DNA from: Patescibacteria group bacterium UBA6065
GTDB lineage: Bacteria > Patescibacteriota > Minisyncoccia > Phycocordibacterales > UBA6065
Direction: 5' to 3'
Assembly (NCBI GenBank): GCA_002428865.1
Contig: DIYB01000007.1
Location: forward strand, 6,078-20,092
Length of the DNA: 14,015 nucleotides
The stretch's first letter is position 1. Every line of letters starts with the position of its first letter. The position numbers were made by a program, and so were the translations under genes. Below the pieces are notes generated by a model that was not told the DNA's origin, searched no databases, and saw only the letters and a program-made list of their open reading frames with translations. Positions 6,778-13,113 of this stretch are shown piece by piece.

Positions 6778-7150
6778 TACCCTCATTTACAGCCTGGTTT
6801 GATAGAGAAAGGGTGCTTGTACGAGCAGCCTTTTATTATCTCTCCGGTACGTGATAGGGCCGACCTTTGAAAACGAAATAATCAATCCCGACCGGACGAA
6901 GAGTTCGGCGGGTTGAGAACATTCAGTATACAAATCTGGTAGCGAGACGAGAGTCTCGCGAAAGACATGTATCTGTCTGTGCAAGTTACGACAATGTTAG
7001 ATAGCGTACAGTTCAGATTCAGTTCTGTACGCTCATAGGATCGAGGAGCTTCGCTAGCACGAAGCTCCCAGGACAAGACTGGTCATACCGTGATCTGTTT
7101 TGTCCCGTTCGACCGCATGGGGGAGTCCTCCGGGATTGCCTCATGAGGTT
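6778..7150 (+). other. Hairpin-rich 16S rRNA leader (non-coding, about 370 bases)
   Basis: Between the rRNA promoter and the mature 16S start I find no credible gene, but there is a string of perfect or near-perfect hairpins. These are: a terminator-like one at 6808-6833; CAATCCCG/CGGGTTG (6883-6890/6909-6915, one bulge); GCGAGAC-GAGA-GTCTCGC (6942-6959); GCGTACAG/CTGTACGC (7004-7011/7025-7032); GGAGCTTCG/CGAAGCTCC (7045-7053/7060-7068); and GGACAAGAC/GTTTTGTCC (7071-7079/7097-7105, one G.T). I could not find a canonical boxA or a long stem pairing this leader with the 16S trailer. The structures may serve processing, antitermination or ribosome assembly. Confidence 0.6.
6808..6836 (+). terminator. 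Terminator-like hairpin early in the 16S leader (possible attenuator)
   Basis: AAAGG-G-TGCT (6808-6817) pairs with AGCA-G-CCTTT (6824-6833) through nine base pairs and one G-G mismatch around loop TGTACG, followed by TTTTATTAT. It lies about 30 bases after the predicted rRNA start. It has the form of an intrinsic terminator, so it may attenuate rRNA synthesis or be overcome by antitermination. Confidence 0.4.
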
Positions 7151-8647
<1,497 letters not shown>

Positions 8648-8793
8648 GAAAAACGGATTCCATGATTTCGATCATGGTTCCTCACGGAGTCGATCATCCT
8701 TCGGGATGGGTTTGCGAGATACCTAGAACTCGATGGACGCTGGGGAAGACCAGCACCAGAACGGGGCAAAATAGAATACGGTATACATACGAG
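8648..8793 (+). other. 16S rRNA trailer with two UUCG-type hairpins
   Basis: After the 16S 3' end come CCATGAT-TTCG-ATCATGG (8660-8677) and CATCC-TTCG-GGATG (8695-8708), both with TTCG tetraloops, then unstructured sequence to the terminator. No tRNA and no 23S start is present. The hairpins may act in 3'-end maturation of the orphan 16S precursor. Confidence 0.55.
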
Positions 8794-8821
8794 AAAAAAC
8801 CGCCACATACGGCGGTTTTTT
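8794..8821 (+). terminator. Rho-independent terminator of the 16S transcript
   Basis: AAAAAACCGCC (8794-8804) and GGCGGTTTTTT (8811-8821) form an 11-bp stem with loop ACATAC and end in a six-T run. The A-run on the 5' side makes it bidirectional in form. It ends the rRNA unit about 150 bases after 16S. Confidence 0.92.
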
Positions 8822-8838
8822 CATGTCCGTGGTGAGTA

Positions 8839-8866
8839 TTGACAAAATGGTATAGTTTGTTATAAT
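8839..8866 (+). promoter_or_regulatory. Consensus promoter of the 8874 gene (leaderless spacing)
   Basis: A perfect TTGACA (8839-8844) and a perfect TATAAT (8861-8866) are 16 bases apart. Seven bases separate the -10 from the ATG at 8874, so transcription should start on or next to that ATG. The preceding GTA makes GTATTGACA, shared with the promoters at 12144 and 12992. Confidence 0.88.
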
Positions 8867-8873
8867 TATAGAC

Positions 8874-9176
8874 ATGAATACCGTTTCTCGTGGTAGCTCC
8901 TCTGCGGAGCCGACCATTCGCTGTTCTTTGAGGAATCGCAGTCAGGTGATGAAGAGCAGGGAGCCGGTCTGGCTCCAAGCGCTCATCATCGTCGCACTAG
9001 TCGTCCTCGGTGGCTGGATGCTCTCGAAGGCACTCCTGCTCGAAGATCGCCGTGAGGCGTCCATCGAGCGCGAGCATCGTGCGATGTCGGATGAGCAGGA
9101 ACGTGGTTGGGACAAAAATCCCGACGGCACCCTCGCCGACACTCCCCACAATCGACAGAAGATGGGGAGGAAGTAG
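8874..9176 (+). CDS. Small single-helix membrane protein, unknown function
   Basis: I do not recognise a family. From ATG 8874 the product is 100 residues; from the in-frame ATG 8949 it is 75 residues starting MKSREPVWLQ. One hydrophobic helix (about 34-52: LQALIIVALVVLGGWMLSK) is followed by a strongly charged tail (LLEDRREASIEREHRAMSDEQ...). The topology is probably N-in with the tail outside, or the reverse. The first ATG fits the strong promoter as a leaderless start. However, the first 25 residues look unlike protein, and the DNA there holds a GCTCC/GGAGC hairpin (8897-8911), so they may be a leader, with AGGTG just before ATG 8949. A terminator follows 18 bases after the TAG. The gene lies between the 16S and tRNA-Ile genes. 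Confidence 0.65.
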   Translation: MNTVSRGSSSAEPTIRCSLRNRSQVMKSREPVWLQALIIVALVVLGGWMLSKALLLEDRREASIEREHRAMSDEQERGWDKNPDGTLADTPHNRQKMGRK

Positions 9177-9194
9177 TCAATTCCTCGGTTTTAC

Positions 9195-9230
9195 AAGTGC
9201 CGGCTCGCGATCATCGCACCGGCACTTTTC
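9195..9230 (+). terminator. Rho-independent terminator after the 8874 gene
   Basis: AAGTGCCGG (9195-9203) and CCGGCACTT (9219-9227) form a perfect 9-bp stem with a 15-base loop, followed by TTCTTTTG. It lies 18 bases after the stop codon. Confidence 0.85.
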
Positions 9231-9278
9231 TTTTGTCTTTTGTAGGAGTAGAGTAGTGCCAGAACCCCTCAATAGAGT

Positions 9279-9434
9279 ATGCACCCCAACCACGTTGTTC
9301 GTGGGCCATCGCCTCGACGGCCACTGCCACCGACCCGTGATCGCTCGCTCCTCATCCTGCCCGGACTTGTCGCGCTCATACTGCTGTGCCTTATGGCGTA
9401 CTATTTATTTATGCCAGGTGGCGCATCGTTCTAA
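9279..9434 (+). CDS. Very small single-helix membrane protein (51 residues), unknown
   Basis: ATG 9279 opens a 51-codon frame ending TAA at 9432-9434. The N-terminal half is basic and proline-rich (MHPNHVVRGPSPRRPLPPTR), then a clear transmembrane helix (about 24-45, SLLILPGLVALILLCLMAYY) and a short tail LFMPGGASF. A basic stretch before a 20-residue hydrophobic core predicts N-in topology. No SD lies near the ATG; AGGAG at 9244-9248 is too far. The gene sits between two terminators, and the second overlaps its stop codon, which supports a real transcription unit. It is easily missed for its size. Function is unknown; its position next to another small one-helix protein is the only context. 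Confidence 0.6.
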   Translation: MHPNHVVRGPSPRRPLPPTRDRSLLILPGLVALILLCLMAYYLFMPGGASF

Positions 9435-9459
9435 ACCCTTCCTTGTGGAGGGTTTTTTA
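9433..9459 (+). terminator. Rho-independent terminator overlapping the 9279 gene's stop
   Basis: AAACCCTTCC (9433-9442) pairs with GGAGGGTTT (9447-9455) with one bulged T and loop TTGT, followed by a T-run to 9458. The stem begins inside the stop codon of the 51-residue gene. Confidence 0.85.
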
Positions 9460-9488
9460 TTGCCTCTTTTGAGCTTTTTTGCTATAGT
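9460..9488 (+). promoter_or_regulatory. Probable tRNA-Ile promoter
   Basis: TTGCCT (9460-9465) and TATAGT (9483-9488) are spaced by 17 bases. The start would be near 9495, about 75 bases before the tRNA. A hairpin GTTAGAGA/TCTCTAGC (9523-9530/9534-9541) lies in the leader. The -35 is a poor match. Confidence 0.45.
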
Positions 9489-9569
9489 CTCCGAGCATTC
9501 CTAGGGGCATGTATCAGGTGCCGTTAGAGACACTCTCTAGCAGCTCGTACCGACCTCTCTGGTGCACAT

Positions 9570-9642
9570 GCGCGCATAGCTCAGCTGGTAGAGCACTCGA
9601 CTGATACTCGGGGGGTCCTAGGTTCAAATCCTAGTGCGCGCA
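9570..9642 (+). tRNA. tRNA-Ile (anticodon GAT)
   Basis: Acceptor strands GCGCGCA (9570-9576) and TGCGCGC (9635-9641) pair over 7 bp, with discriminator A9642. The D arm is GCTC-AGCTGGTAGA-GC and the T arm CTAGG-TTCAAAT-CCTAG. The anticodon arm is CTCGA-CTGATAC-TCGGG, giving GAT for isoleucine. CCA is not encoded. In most bacteria this tRNA lies in the 16S-23S spacer; here it stands about 920 bases after 16S, beyond two terminators. Confidence 0.95.
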
Positions 9643-9654
9643 CAAAAAACAGTC

Positions 9655-9682
9655 GGCCACAAGGACGGTTTGTGTGCGTGCA
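9655..9682 (+). repeat. 28-bp direct repeat, copy 1
   Basis: This copy begins GGCCACAAGGACGGTTTGTG and matches the copy at 9811-9838 at 24 of 28 positions. It contains CACAA/TTGTG, able to form a short hairpin, and starts 12 bases after the tRNA-Ile end. Confidence 0.8.
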
Positions 9683-9810
9683 AGCGATGCCGAGCGTTTC
9701 GCGAGGCCGCGAGGCAGGGTCGGGGAACTCACGAGCGACGGCGAGTGGGTATCCCTGACCACACGAGGTGGAGCCGAGAGTTCTGAGCCTGACGAGGCGA
9801 AGAAACTCAT

Positions 9811-9838
9811 GGCCACAAGGGCGGTTTGTGTACACGCA
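9811..9838 (+). repeat. 28-bp direct repeat, copy 2
   Basis: This copy begins GGCCACAAGGGCGGTTTGTG and is the second copy of the repeat at 9655-9682; its start lies 156 bases after the start of copy 1. The four differences are at repeat positions 11, 22, 24 and 25; the last three turn the end into the palindrome GTGTACAC. Confidence 0.8.
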
Positions 9839-9915
9839 GGACTTCTATCACAATTTTCGAGCGATACCCCTGAACCGGTCTGAGTTCTTCTTCTGAGCTT
9901 TTGATATACTGGAAG

Positions 9916-9921
9916 TATAAT
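9916..9921 (+). promoter_or_regulatory. -10 element for the 9933 gene
   Basis: A perfect TATAAT lies 11 bases before the ATG at 9933, so the leader would be only about four bases. A second -10-like TATACT lies at 9905-9910. No good -35 is seen at standard spacing. Confidence 0.45.
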
Positions 9922-9932
9922 TATATATACCT

Positions 9933-10562
9933 ATGAGCGACATCATTAATTTTGGGTCTGCGTTTCGTTCAGCATGGGCGATGTTTCGTACCCACGCTGC
10001 CACTTTTGTATCCATTTCTTTTGTCTTTTTTGTTATCACAATCGCACTTGATTCTGTCGATGGAAAAGGCGATGCTCAGACACTTTCTGATCTTGTCACC
10101 ACACTCTTCTCATTCTTTGCGGCATACATCATGACCCGTCTTTCAATAGGAGCTATTCGCGGTGATGCATCACTCTGGAAAGATGTGTTTTCGTTCCACT
10201 GGGGTGAGTTTGCGTGGTATGTGGTCGCATCCATCATCGCTTTTGCACTCTATGTTGCGGGGTTTCTCGCACTTATCATTCCGGGCATTATTCTCATTGT
10301 CCGACTGTCGCTCATGAACTTTGCACTTATTGATGAGGATCTCGCACCTATAGATGCAATCAAGCGAAGCTGGGAGCTTTCTCGCGGGCACTTTTGGAAA
10401 CTGTTTGTTGCAGGTCTGATTGTGATTGGTCTCAATATTGTGGGTATGCTCGCTTTGGGAATCGGCTTGATCATCTCGACACCGCTTTCGTTCCTATTCT
10501 CGGCGTACATCTATGATCGTCTTAGGGAGGCATCGGTGCCTATGGTGGCAGAGTCTCACTAG
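9933..10562 (+). CDS. YciC/DUF975-like polytopic membrane protein
   Basis: The 209-residue protein has about five hydrophobic segments (roughly 22-40, 56-72, 93-120, 156-178 and 180-196). The central signature FLALIIPGIILIVRLSLMNF (111-130), then LIDEDLAPIDAIKRSWELSRGHFWKLF (132-158), resembles the 'PGIYLxVRLsFaxxaivdEgxgpxeALkrSwelTrGxxwklf' pattern I know from the YciC/UPF0259, DUF975 and glycerophosphodiesterase-membrane-domain group. Those proteins sit in the cytoplasmic membrane; most have no defined reaction. The start at 9933 is supported by a TATAAT 11 bases upstream and by the amphipathic opening FGSAFRSAWAMFRTH typical of the group. There is no SD sequence. The gene ends TAG and is followed by a hairpin with a T-run at 10607-10635. 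Confidence 0.75.
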   Translation: MSDIINFGSAFRSAWAMFRTHAATFVSISFVFFVITIALDSVDGKGDAQTLSDLVTTLFSFFAAYIMTRLSIGAIRGDASLWKDVFSFHWGEFAWYVVASIIAFALYVAGFLALIIPGIILIVRLSLMNFALIDEDLAPIDAIKRSWELSRGHFWKLFVAGLIVIGLNIVGMLALGIGLIISTPLSFLFSAYIYDRLREASVPMVAESH

Positions 10563-10606
10563 ACCACACACTCTCCCTTCGAAAAGAGCTGAAGATGCGC
10601 TATGAT

Positions 10607-10635
10607 ATGGCCTCCTCGAGACGAGGCCATTTTTT
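10607..10635 (+). terminator. Rho-independent terminator between the membrane protein and pyruvate kinase genes
   Basis: ATGGCCTC (10607-10614) and GAGGCCAT (10623-10630) form a perfect 8-bp stem with loop CTCGAGAC, followed by six T. It lies only 17 bases before the pyruvate kinase ATG. A TATGAT at 10601-10606, 17 bases after a weak TTCGAA, could be a promoter that would put this hairpin at the 5' end of the pyk message. Confidence 0.75.
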
Positions 10636-10652
10636 ATTCTCTATTCCACGTT

Positions 10653-12077
10653 ATGACGACCAAAAAGACCAAGATTGTGTGTACTATCGGACCCGCGACC
10701 GAATCACAGGAGATGCTCGAAAAACTTCTCTCAAGCGGTATGAATGTGATGCGCCTCAATTTCTCGCACGGCGACTTTGCCGAACACCAAAAGCGTATTG
10801 ATAATCTCAAGAAGGCGGTGAAATCAACTGGTATCGGCGCCGCTGTCCTTCAGGATCTTTCGGGTCCAAAGATCCGCATCGGTACATTCAAGACTGAGTC
10901 GGTCACCCTTCGTGAAGGGGCACGTTTCACCATCACGACAGACGACATTGTCGGTGATGAGTCACGTGTGTCGATCAACTATCCTCTGTTCCCAAAGGAA
11001 GTAAAAAAAGGTCACATCGTCTTTCTTCATGATGGCAAGAAGAAACTCGAAGTTGTCGATGTAAAAGGGAAGGATGTGGTGTGTAAGGTTCTCATCGGTG
11101 GCGATATCAAAGGTCGTCGCGGAGTCAATCTCCCTGATAGTGACCTCTCAGTTGCGGCACTTACCGAGAAAGACCGAAAAGATCTCGAGTTTGGTATCAA
11201 AAACAAAGTCGACTTTTTTGCACTTTCATTTGTGCGAACCGGTGCTGATATCGAACTTCTCCGGTCGATTCTCACTGACAAGAAATCAAAGGCAAAGATC
11301 ATTGCTAAAATCGAGACACCTCAAGCGCTTCGCAACATCGACGACATCATTCGTCTCGCAGATGGCATCATGGTCGCCCGTGGTGATCTCGCCATCGAGA
11401 TACCAGCTGAGACTGTGCCAAAAGCTCAGAAGATGCTCATTGAGAAGGCAAATCGAGCTGCAAAACCAGTCATCACCGCGACACAGATGCTCGAGTCGAT
11501 GATCCAGAGTCCGGTTGCAACCCGCGCCGAGGTATCCGATGTTGCCAATGCAATACTCGATGGTACCGATGCAGTCATGCTCTCTGAGGAAACAACGCTC
11601 GGAAAGTATCCTGTCGAAGCGGTTTCAGTCATGTCGCGTGTTGCTCGTGAAGTTGAATCATCACTTCTCTCTGAGCGATTTTTTGCGACTGATGAGGTTC
11701 ACCCGTCATCACCGTTTCCTGTTGGTCAGTCGGTGACATCATCAGCGGTACGTACTGCGGATCGCGTCGGTGCACAGTATCTCGTCTCTTTCACCAACTC
11801 AGGTCAGAGTGCACGTATGCTCTCACGGTACAAACCCGTTCAGCCAATCTATGTCCTCACACCCAATGAAGTGACGTATCGTCAGACGATGCTCTCGTGG
11901 GGCACTCGTCCGATTCTCGTCGAAAAGACGACTGATTTTGGCGTCATGCTTGATGTTGTTCGAGCGCATTTCATCAAAAATAAGCTCGCAAAGAAAGGGG
12001 AGCGAGTTGTCATCGCCACCTGTCAGCCGTTTGGCAAAGGGCTCGAGACCAACACACTATTGGTTGAGACGCTCTAA
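10653..12077 (+). CDS. pyk: Pyruvate kinase
   Basis: Pyruvate kinase transfers phosphate from phosphoenolpyruvate to ADP, giving pyruvate and ATP in the last step of glycolysis in the cytoplasm. The 474-residue product has the opening TKIVCTIGPAT (6-16), substrate and K+-site residues in MRLNFSHG (33-40, with R34, N36, S38), and a small B domain (about 72-165). It also has the catalytic KIE (K219, E221), VARGDLAIEIP (241-251, D245 as metal ligand) and the signature VITATQMLESM (273-283), then TRAEVSDVANAILDGTDAVMLSEE. LSEETTLGKYP replaces the more usual LSGETAxGxYP. The C-terminal domain (about 355-474) is present and length is normal. An upstream in-frame ATG at 10602 would add 17 residues translated across the terminator hairpin, so ATG 10653 (MTTKKTK) is chosen. 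No SD is visible. A strong terminator follows. Confidence 0.97.
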   Translation: MTTKKTKIVCTIGPATESQEMLEKLLSSGMNVMRLNFSHGDFAEHQKRIDNLKKAVKSTGIGAAVLQDLSGPKIRIGTFKTESVTLREGARFTITTDDIVGDESRVSINYPLFPKEVKKGHIVFLHDGKKKLEVVDVKGKDVVCKVLIGGDIKGRRGVNLPDSDLSVAALTEKDRKDLEFGIKNKVDFFALSFVRTGADIELLRSILTDKKSKAKIIAKIETPQALRNIDDIIRLADGIMVARGDLAIEIPAETVPKAQKMLIEKANRAAKPVITATQMLESMIQSPVATRAEVSDVANAILDGTDAVMLSEETTLGKYPVEAVSVMSRVAREVESSLLSERFFATDEVHPSSPFPVGQSVTSSAVRTADRVGAQYLVSFTNSGQSARMLSRYKPVQPIYVLTPNEVTYRQTMLSWGTRPILVEKTTDFGVMLDVVRAHFIKNKLAKKGERVVIATCQPFGKGLETNTLLVETL

Positions 12078-12103
12078 TCGAATCGATCCCTATCTGAGTG
12101 GTC

Positions 12104-12131
12104 AAAAAACGGCTTTGTACAGCCGTTTTTT
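12104..12131 (+). terminator. Rho-independent terminator of pyk
   Basis: AAAAAACGGCT (12104-12114) and AGCCGTTTTTT (12121-12131) form a perfect 11-bp stem with loop TTGTAC, 26 bases after the stop. An outer ATCGATC/GATCGAT pair (12082-12088/12137-12143) could extend the structure. Confidence 0.93.
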
Positions 12132-12143
12132 ACTCGGATCGAT

Positions 12144-12175
12144 GTATTGACTTTTGTCTATCTGTATGATACAAT
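12144..12175 (+). promoter_or_regulatory. Promoter of the 12257-12930 unit
   Basis: TTGACT (12147-12152) and TACAAT (12170-12175) are exactly 17 bases apart; start is expected near 12182. The wider frame GTATTGACT ... TATGATACAAT is nearly repeated at 12992-13024. The TATGAT overlapping the -10 gives a second possible hexamer. Confidence 0.85.
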
Positions 12176-12256
12176 AGGATAGGAATAGCTCGAGGACAGA
12201 CTATCTCTGTGTGTCTTCTATGGCTGGGTTATCCAGTTGCTATCCGTTTCTTGACA

Positions 12257-12739
12257 GTGAACAATAAAAACAACAACAGCCGTCGGTCATACGTGCCGCC
12301 GGTCGAAGATGGTGTCGTCGTCGATCTCGATCCTCGCAAGGGGATCGGGCACATCGCCACAGTGCTCGCCAACGGGTCGACGAGCCTCGTCCGGTTCTTC
12401 TACAGCGAGGGAATCTCCCGCGCCGTAGTCAAAAACGGTCGAATCGTGTTCGAAAAGTCCGACCACCAACACGAACCGAGGATCGGACTCCGTGTCCGAC
12501 TCATCGTGGGCTACTTGCCCACGATGTCGGTGCCCGTCACGTTCGACTGGTGTCCCGAGGCCTCGTGGAAGCGGGCGGAAGAAGCGCTTCGGTCGGGAGG
12601 TGTTCCTCTCTCCGAAGTGTCGACTCCGGTTGCGCCACATTCCCACGGGGGAACGCGTATCGAGCGGAGTCGGTCGGGGCGTCCAGCGGCGACTGTGGTG
12701 CCGTTCGAACGGGGTGGTGAAGTGGCTGTCGCCAAATAA
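12257..12739 (+). CDS. Small basic protein with a cold-shock-fold-like domain
   Basis: From GTG 12257 the product is 160 residues. Its N-terminal part, GVVVDLDPRKGIGHIATV (about 19-36), resembles the start of cold-shock/OB-fold domains ('GxVKWFNxxKGFGFI'). VRFFYSEGISR (about 46-56) and RIGLRVRLIV (about 76-85) would be the strands corresponding to 'VFVHFSAI' and 'GQxVxFEV'. The usual aromatic RNP residues are mostly replaced (D, I, I), so nucleic-acid binding is an inference. The C-terminal 60 residues are charged, rich in S, R and G, and probably disordered. A GTG at 12209 would add 16 hydrophobic residues (CLLWLGYPVAIRFLT); GTG 12257 gives a more natural polar start, but neither has an SD. 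A 60-residue gene follows 8 bases later. The DNA is more GC-rich than the neighbours. Confidence 0.65.
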   Translation: MNNKNNNSRRSYVPPVEDGVVVDLDPRKGIGHIATVLANGSTSLVRFFYSEGISRAVVKNGRIVFEKSDHQHEPRIGLRVRLIVGYLPTMSVPVTFDWCPEASWKRAEEALRSGGVPLSEVSTPVAPHSHGGTRIERSRSGRPAATVVPFERGGEVAVAK

Positions 12740-12747
12740 GGTGCGCC

Positions 12748-12930
12748 ATGAATACCACTACTACACCGGCGGTAGAAAAGTCCGATCCGAAGAGCTGGTC
12801 AGCTCCTAAGAAGCCGACCACGTCGGTCGGGCCTGAGCTCAAGCTCGTTCGTCGCACCCCGCCCAAACCGATGTATCAGCTTTCGCAGGCTGACATCGCG
12901 CTCGGGTGGATGCCACCAGAGGGGGTATAG
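12748..12930 (+). CDS. Hypothetical 60-residue protein
   Basis: I do not recognise a family. The product is small, rich in Pro, Lys and Thr (MNTTTTPAVEKSDPKSW...), with a more ordered C-terminal end, YQLSQADIALGWMPPEGV. It has no membrane segment. ATG 12748 lies eight bases after the upstream stop, with a weak AAGG (12736-12739 region) before it, so it is probably translated from the same message as the cold-shock-like protein. A strong terminator 12 bases after the TAG marks the end of the unit. Confidence 0.65.
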   Translation: MNTTTTPAVEKSDPKSWSAPKKPTTSVGPELKLVRRTPPKPMYQLSQADIALGWMPPEGV

Positions 12931-12942
12931 GCTCTCTCTGAT

Positions 12943-12987
12943 AAGCGCTCGATTTTGAGGGGAAACCCACGAAATCGAGCGCTTTTT
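12943..12987 (+). terminator. Rho-independent terminator after the 60-residue gene
   Basis: AAGCGCTCGATTT (12943-12955) and AAATCGAGCGCTT (12972-12984) form a perfect 13-bp stem with a 16-base loop, running into five T (12983-12987). Confidence 0.93.
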
Positions 12988-12991
12988 GTAT

Positions 12992-13024
12992 GTATTGACT
13001 ATATGTTATTATCTATGATATAAT
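12992..13024 (+). promoter_or_regulatory. Promoter of the MYG1-like gene
   Basis: TTGACT (12995-13000) and a perfect TATAAT (13019-13024) are 18 bases apart. GTATTGACT and TATGATATAAT repeat the promoter at 12144-12175 almost letter for letter. The start is expected near 13031, the first base of the leader hairpin. Confidence 0.85.
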
Positions 13025-13030
13025 CACACC

Positions 13031-13098
13031 CAGAAACTTATCATTTTGCCCTTTACATAAAGACCTGTCGGTCTTTTGAGTTTCTGGCCATCTTGTAG
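13031..13098 (+). promoter_or_regulatory. Structured 5' leader of the MYG1-like gene
   Basis: CAGAAACT (13031-13038) pairs perfectly with AGTTTCTG (13079-13086), enclosing a second perfect hairpin AAAGACC-TGTC-GGTCTTT (13059-13076). The outer stem begins at the predicted transcription start and ends 15 bases before AGGAGG. This is the longest structured leader of a protein gene in the window. It could be a cis-regulatory element or an mRNA stabiliser; it matches no riboswitch I know. Confidence 0.55.
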
Positions 13099-13101
13099 AA
13101 A

Positions 13102-13107
13102 AGGAGG
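13102..13107 (+). promoter_or_regulatory. Strong Shine-Dalgarno AGGAGG that fixes a TTG start
   Basis: AGGAGG sits six bases before TTG 13114, and an in-frame TAG at 13096-13098 rules out any earlier start. It is the best SD in the window and stands out because the 16S gene here has no CCTCC to pair with it. Confidence 0.7.
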
Positions 13108-13113
13108 GGTTTC

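Larger units (their letters stand above)
9643..9910 (+). other. Non-coding, GC-rich structured stretch bounded by direct repeats
   Basis: I find no believable gene here. Reading frames on both strands give low-complexity products, and the minus-strand one begins as antisense tRNA. The stretch contains a near-perfect stem GCC-GA-GCG-TTT-CGC-GA-GGC (9689-9707), whose two facing GA steps could form tandem G.A pairs. A GAACTC/GAGTTC pair (about 9725-9730/9778-9783) encloses about 47 bases. The 28-bp direct repeats at 9655 and 9811 bound the element. It looks like a dispersed repeat or a small non-autonomous element, but only a genome-wide search can tell. Confidence 0.5.

Noticed and set aside
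9469-9488. TTGAGC as the -35 of the tRNA-Ile promoter
   Set aside because: Only eight bases separate it from TATAGT; TTGCCT at 9460 has the correct 17-base spacing.
9581-9835. 84-residue minus-strand frame with GFEPRTPRVSVE
   Set aside because: The start of this product is antisense tRNA-Ile; such GFEPRT-type peptides are a familiar artefact of translating tRNA genes.
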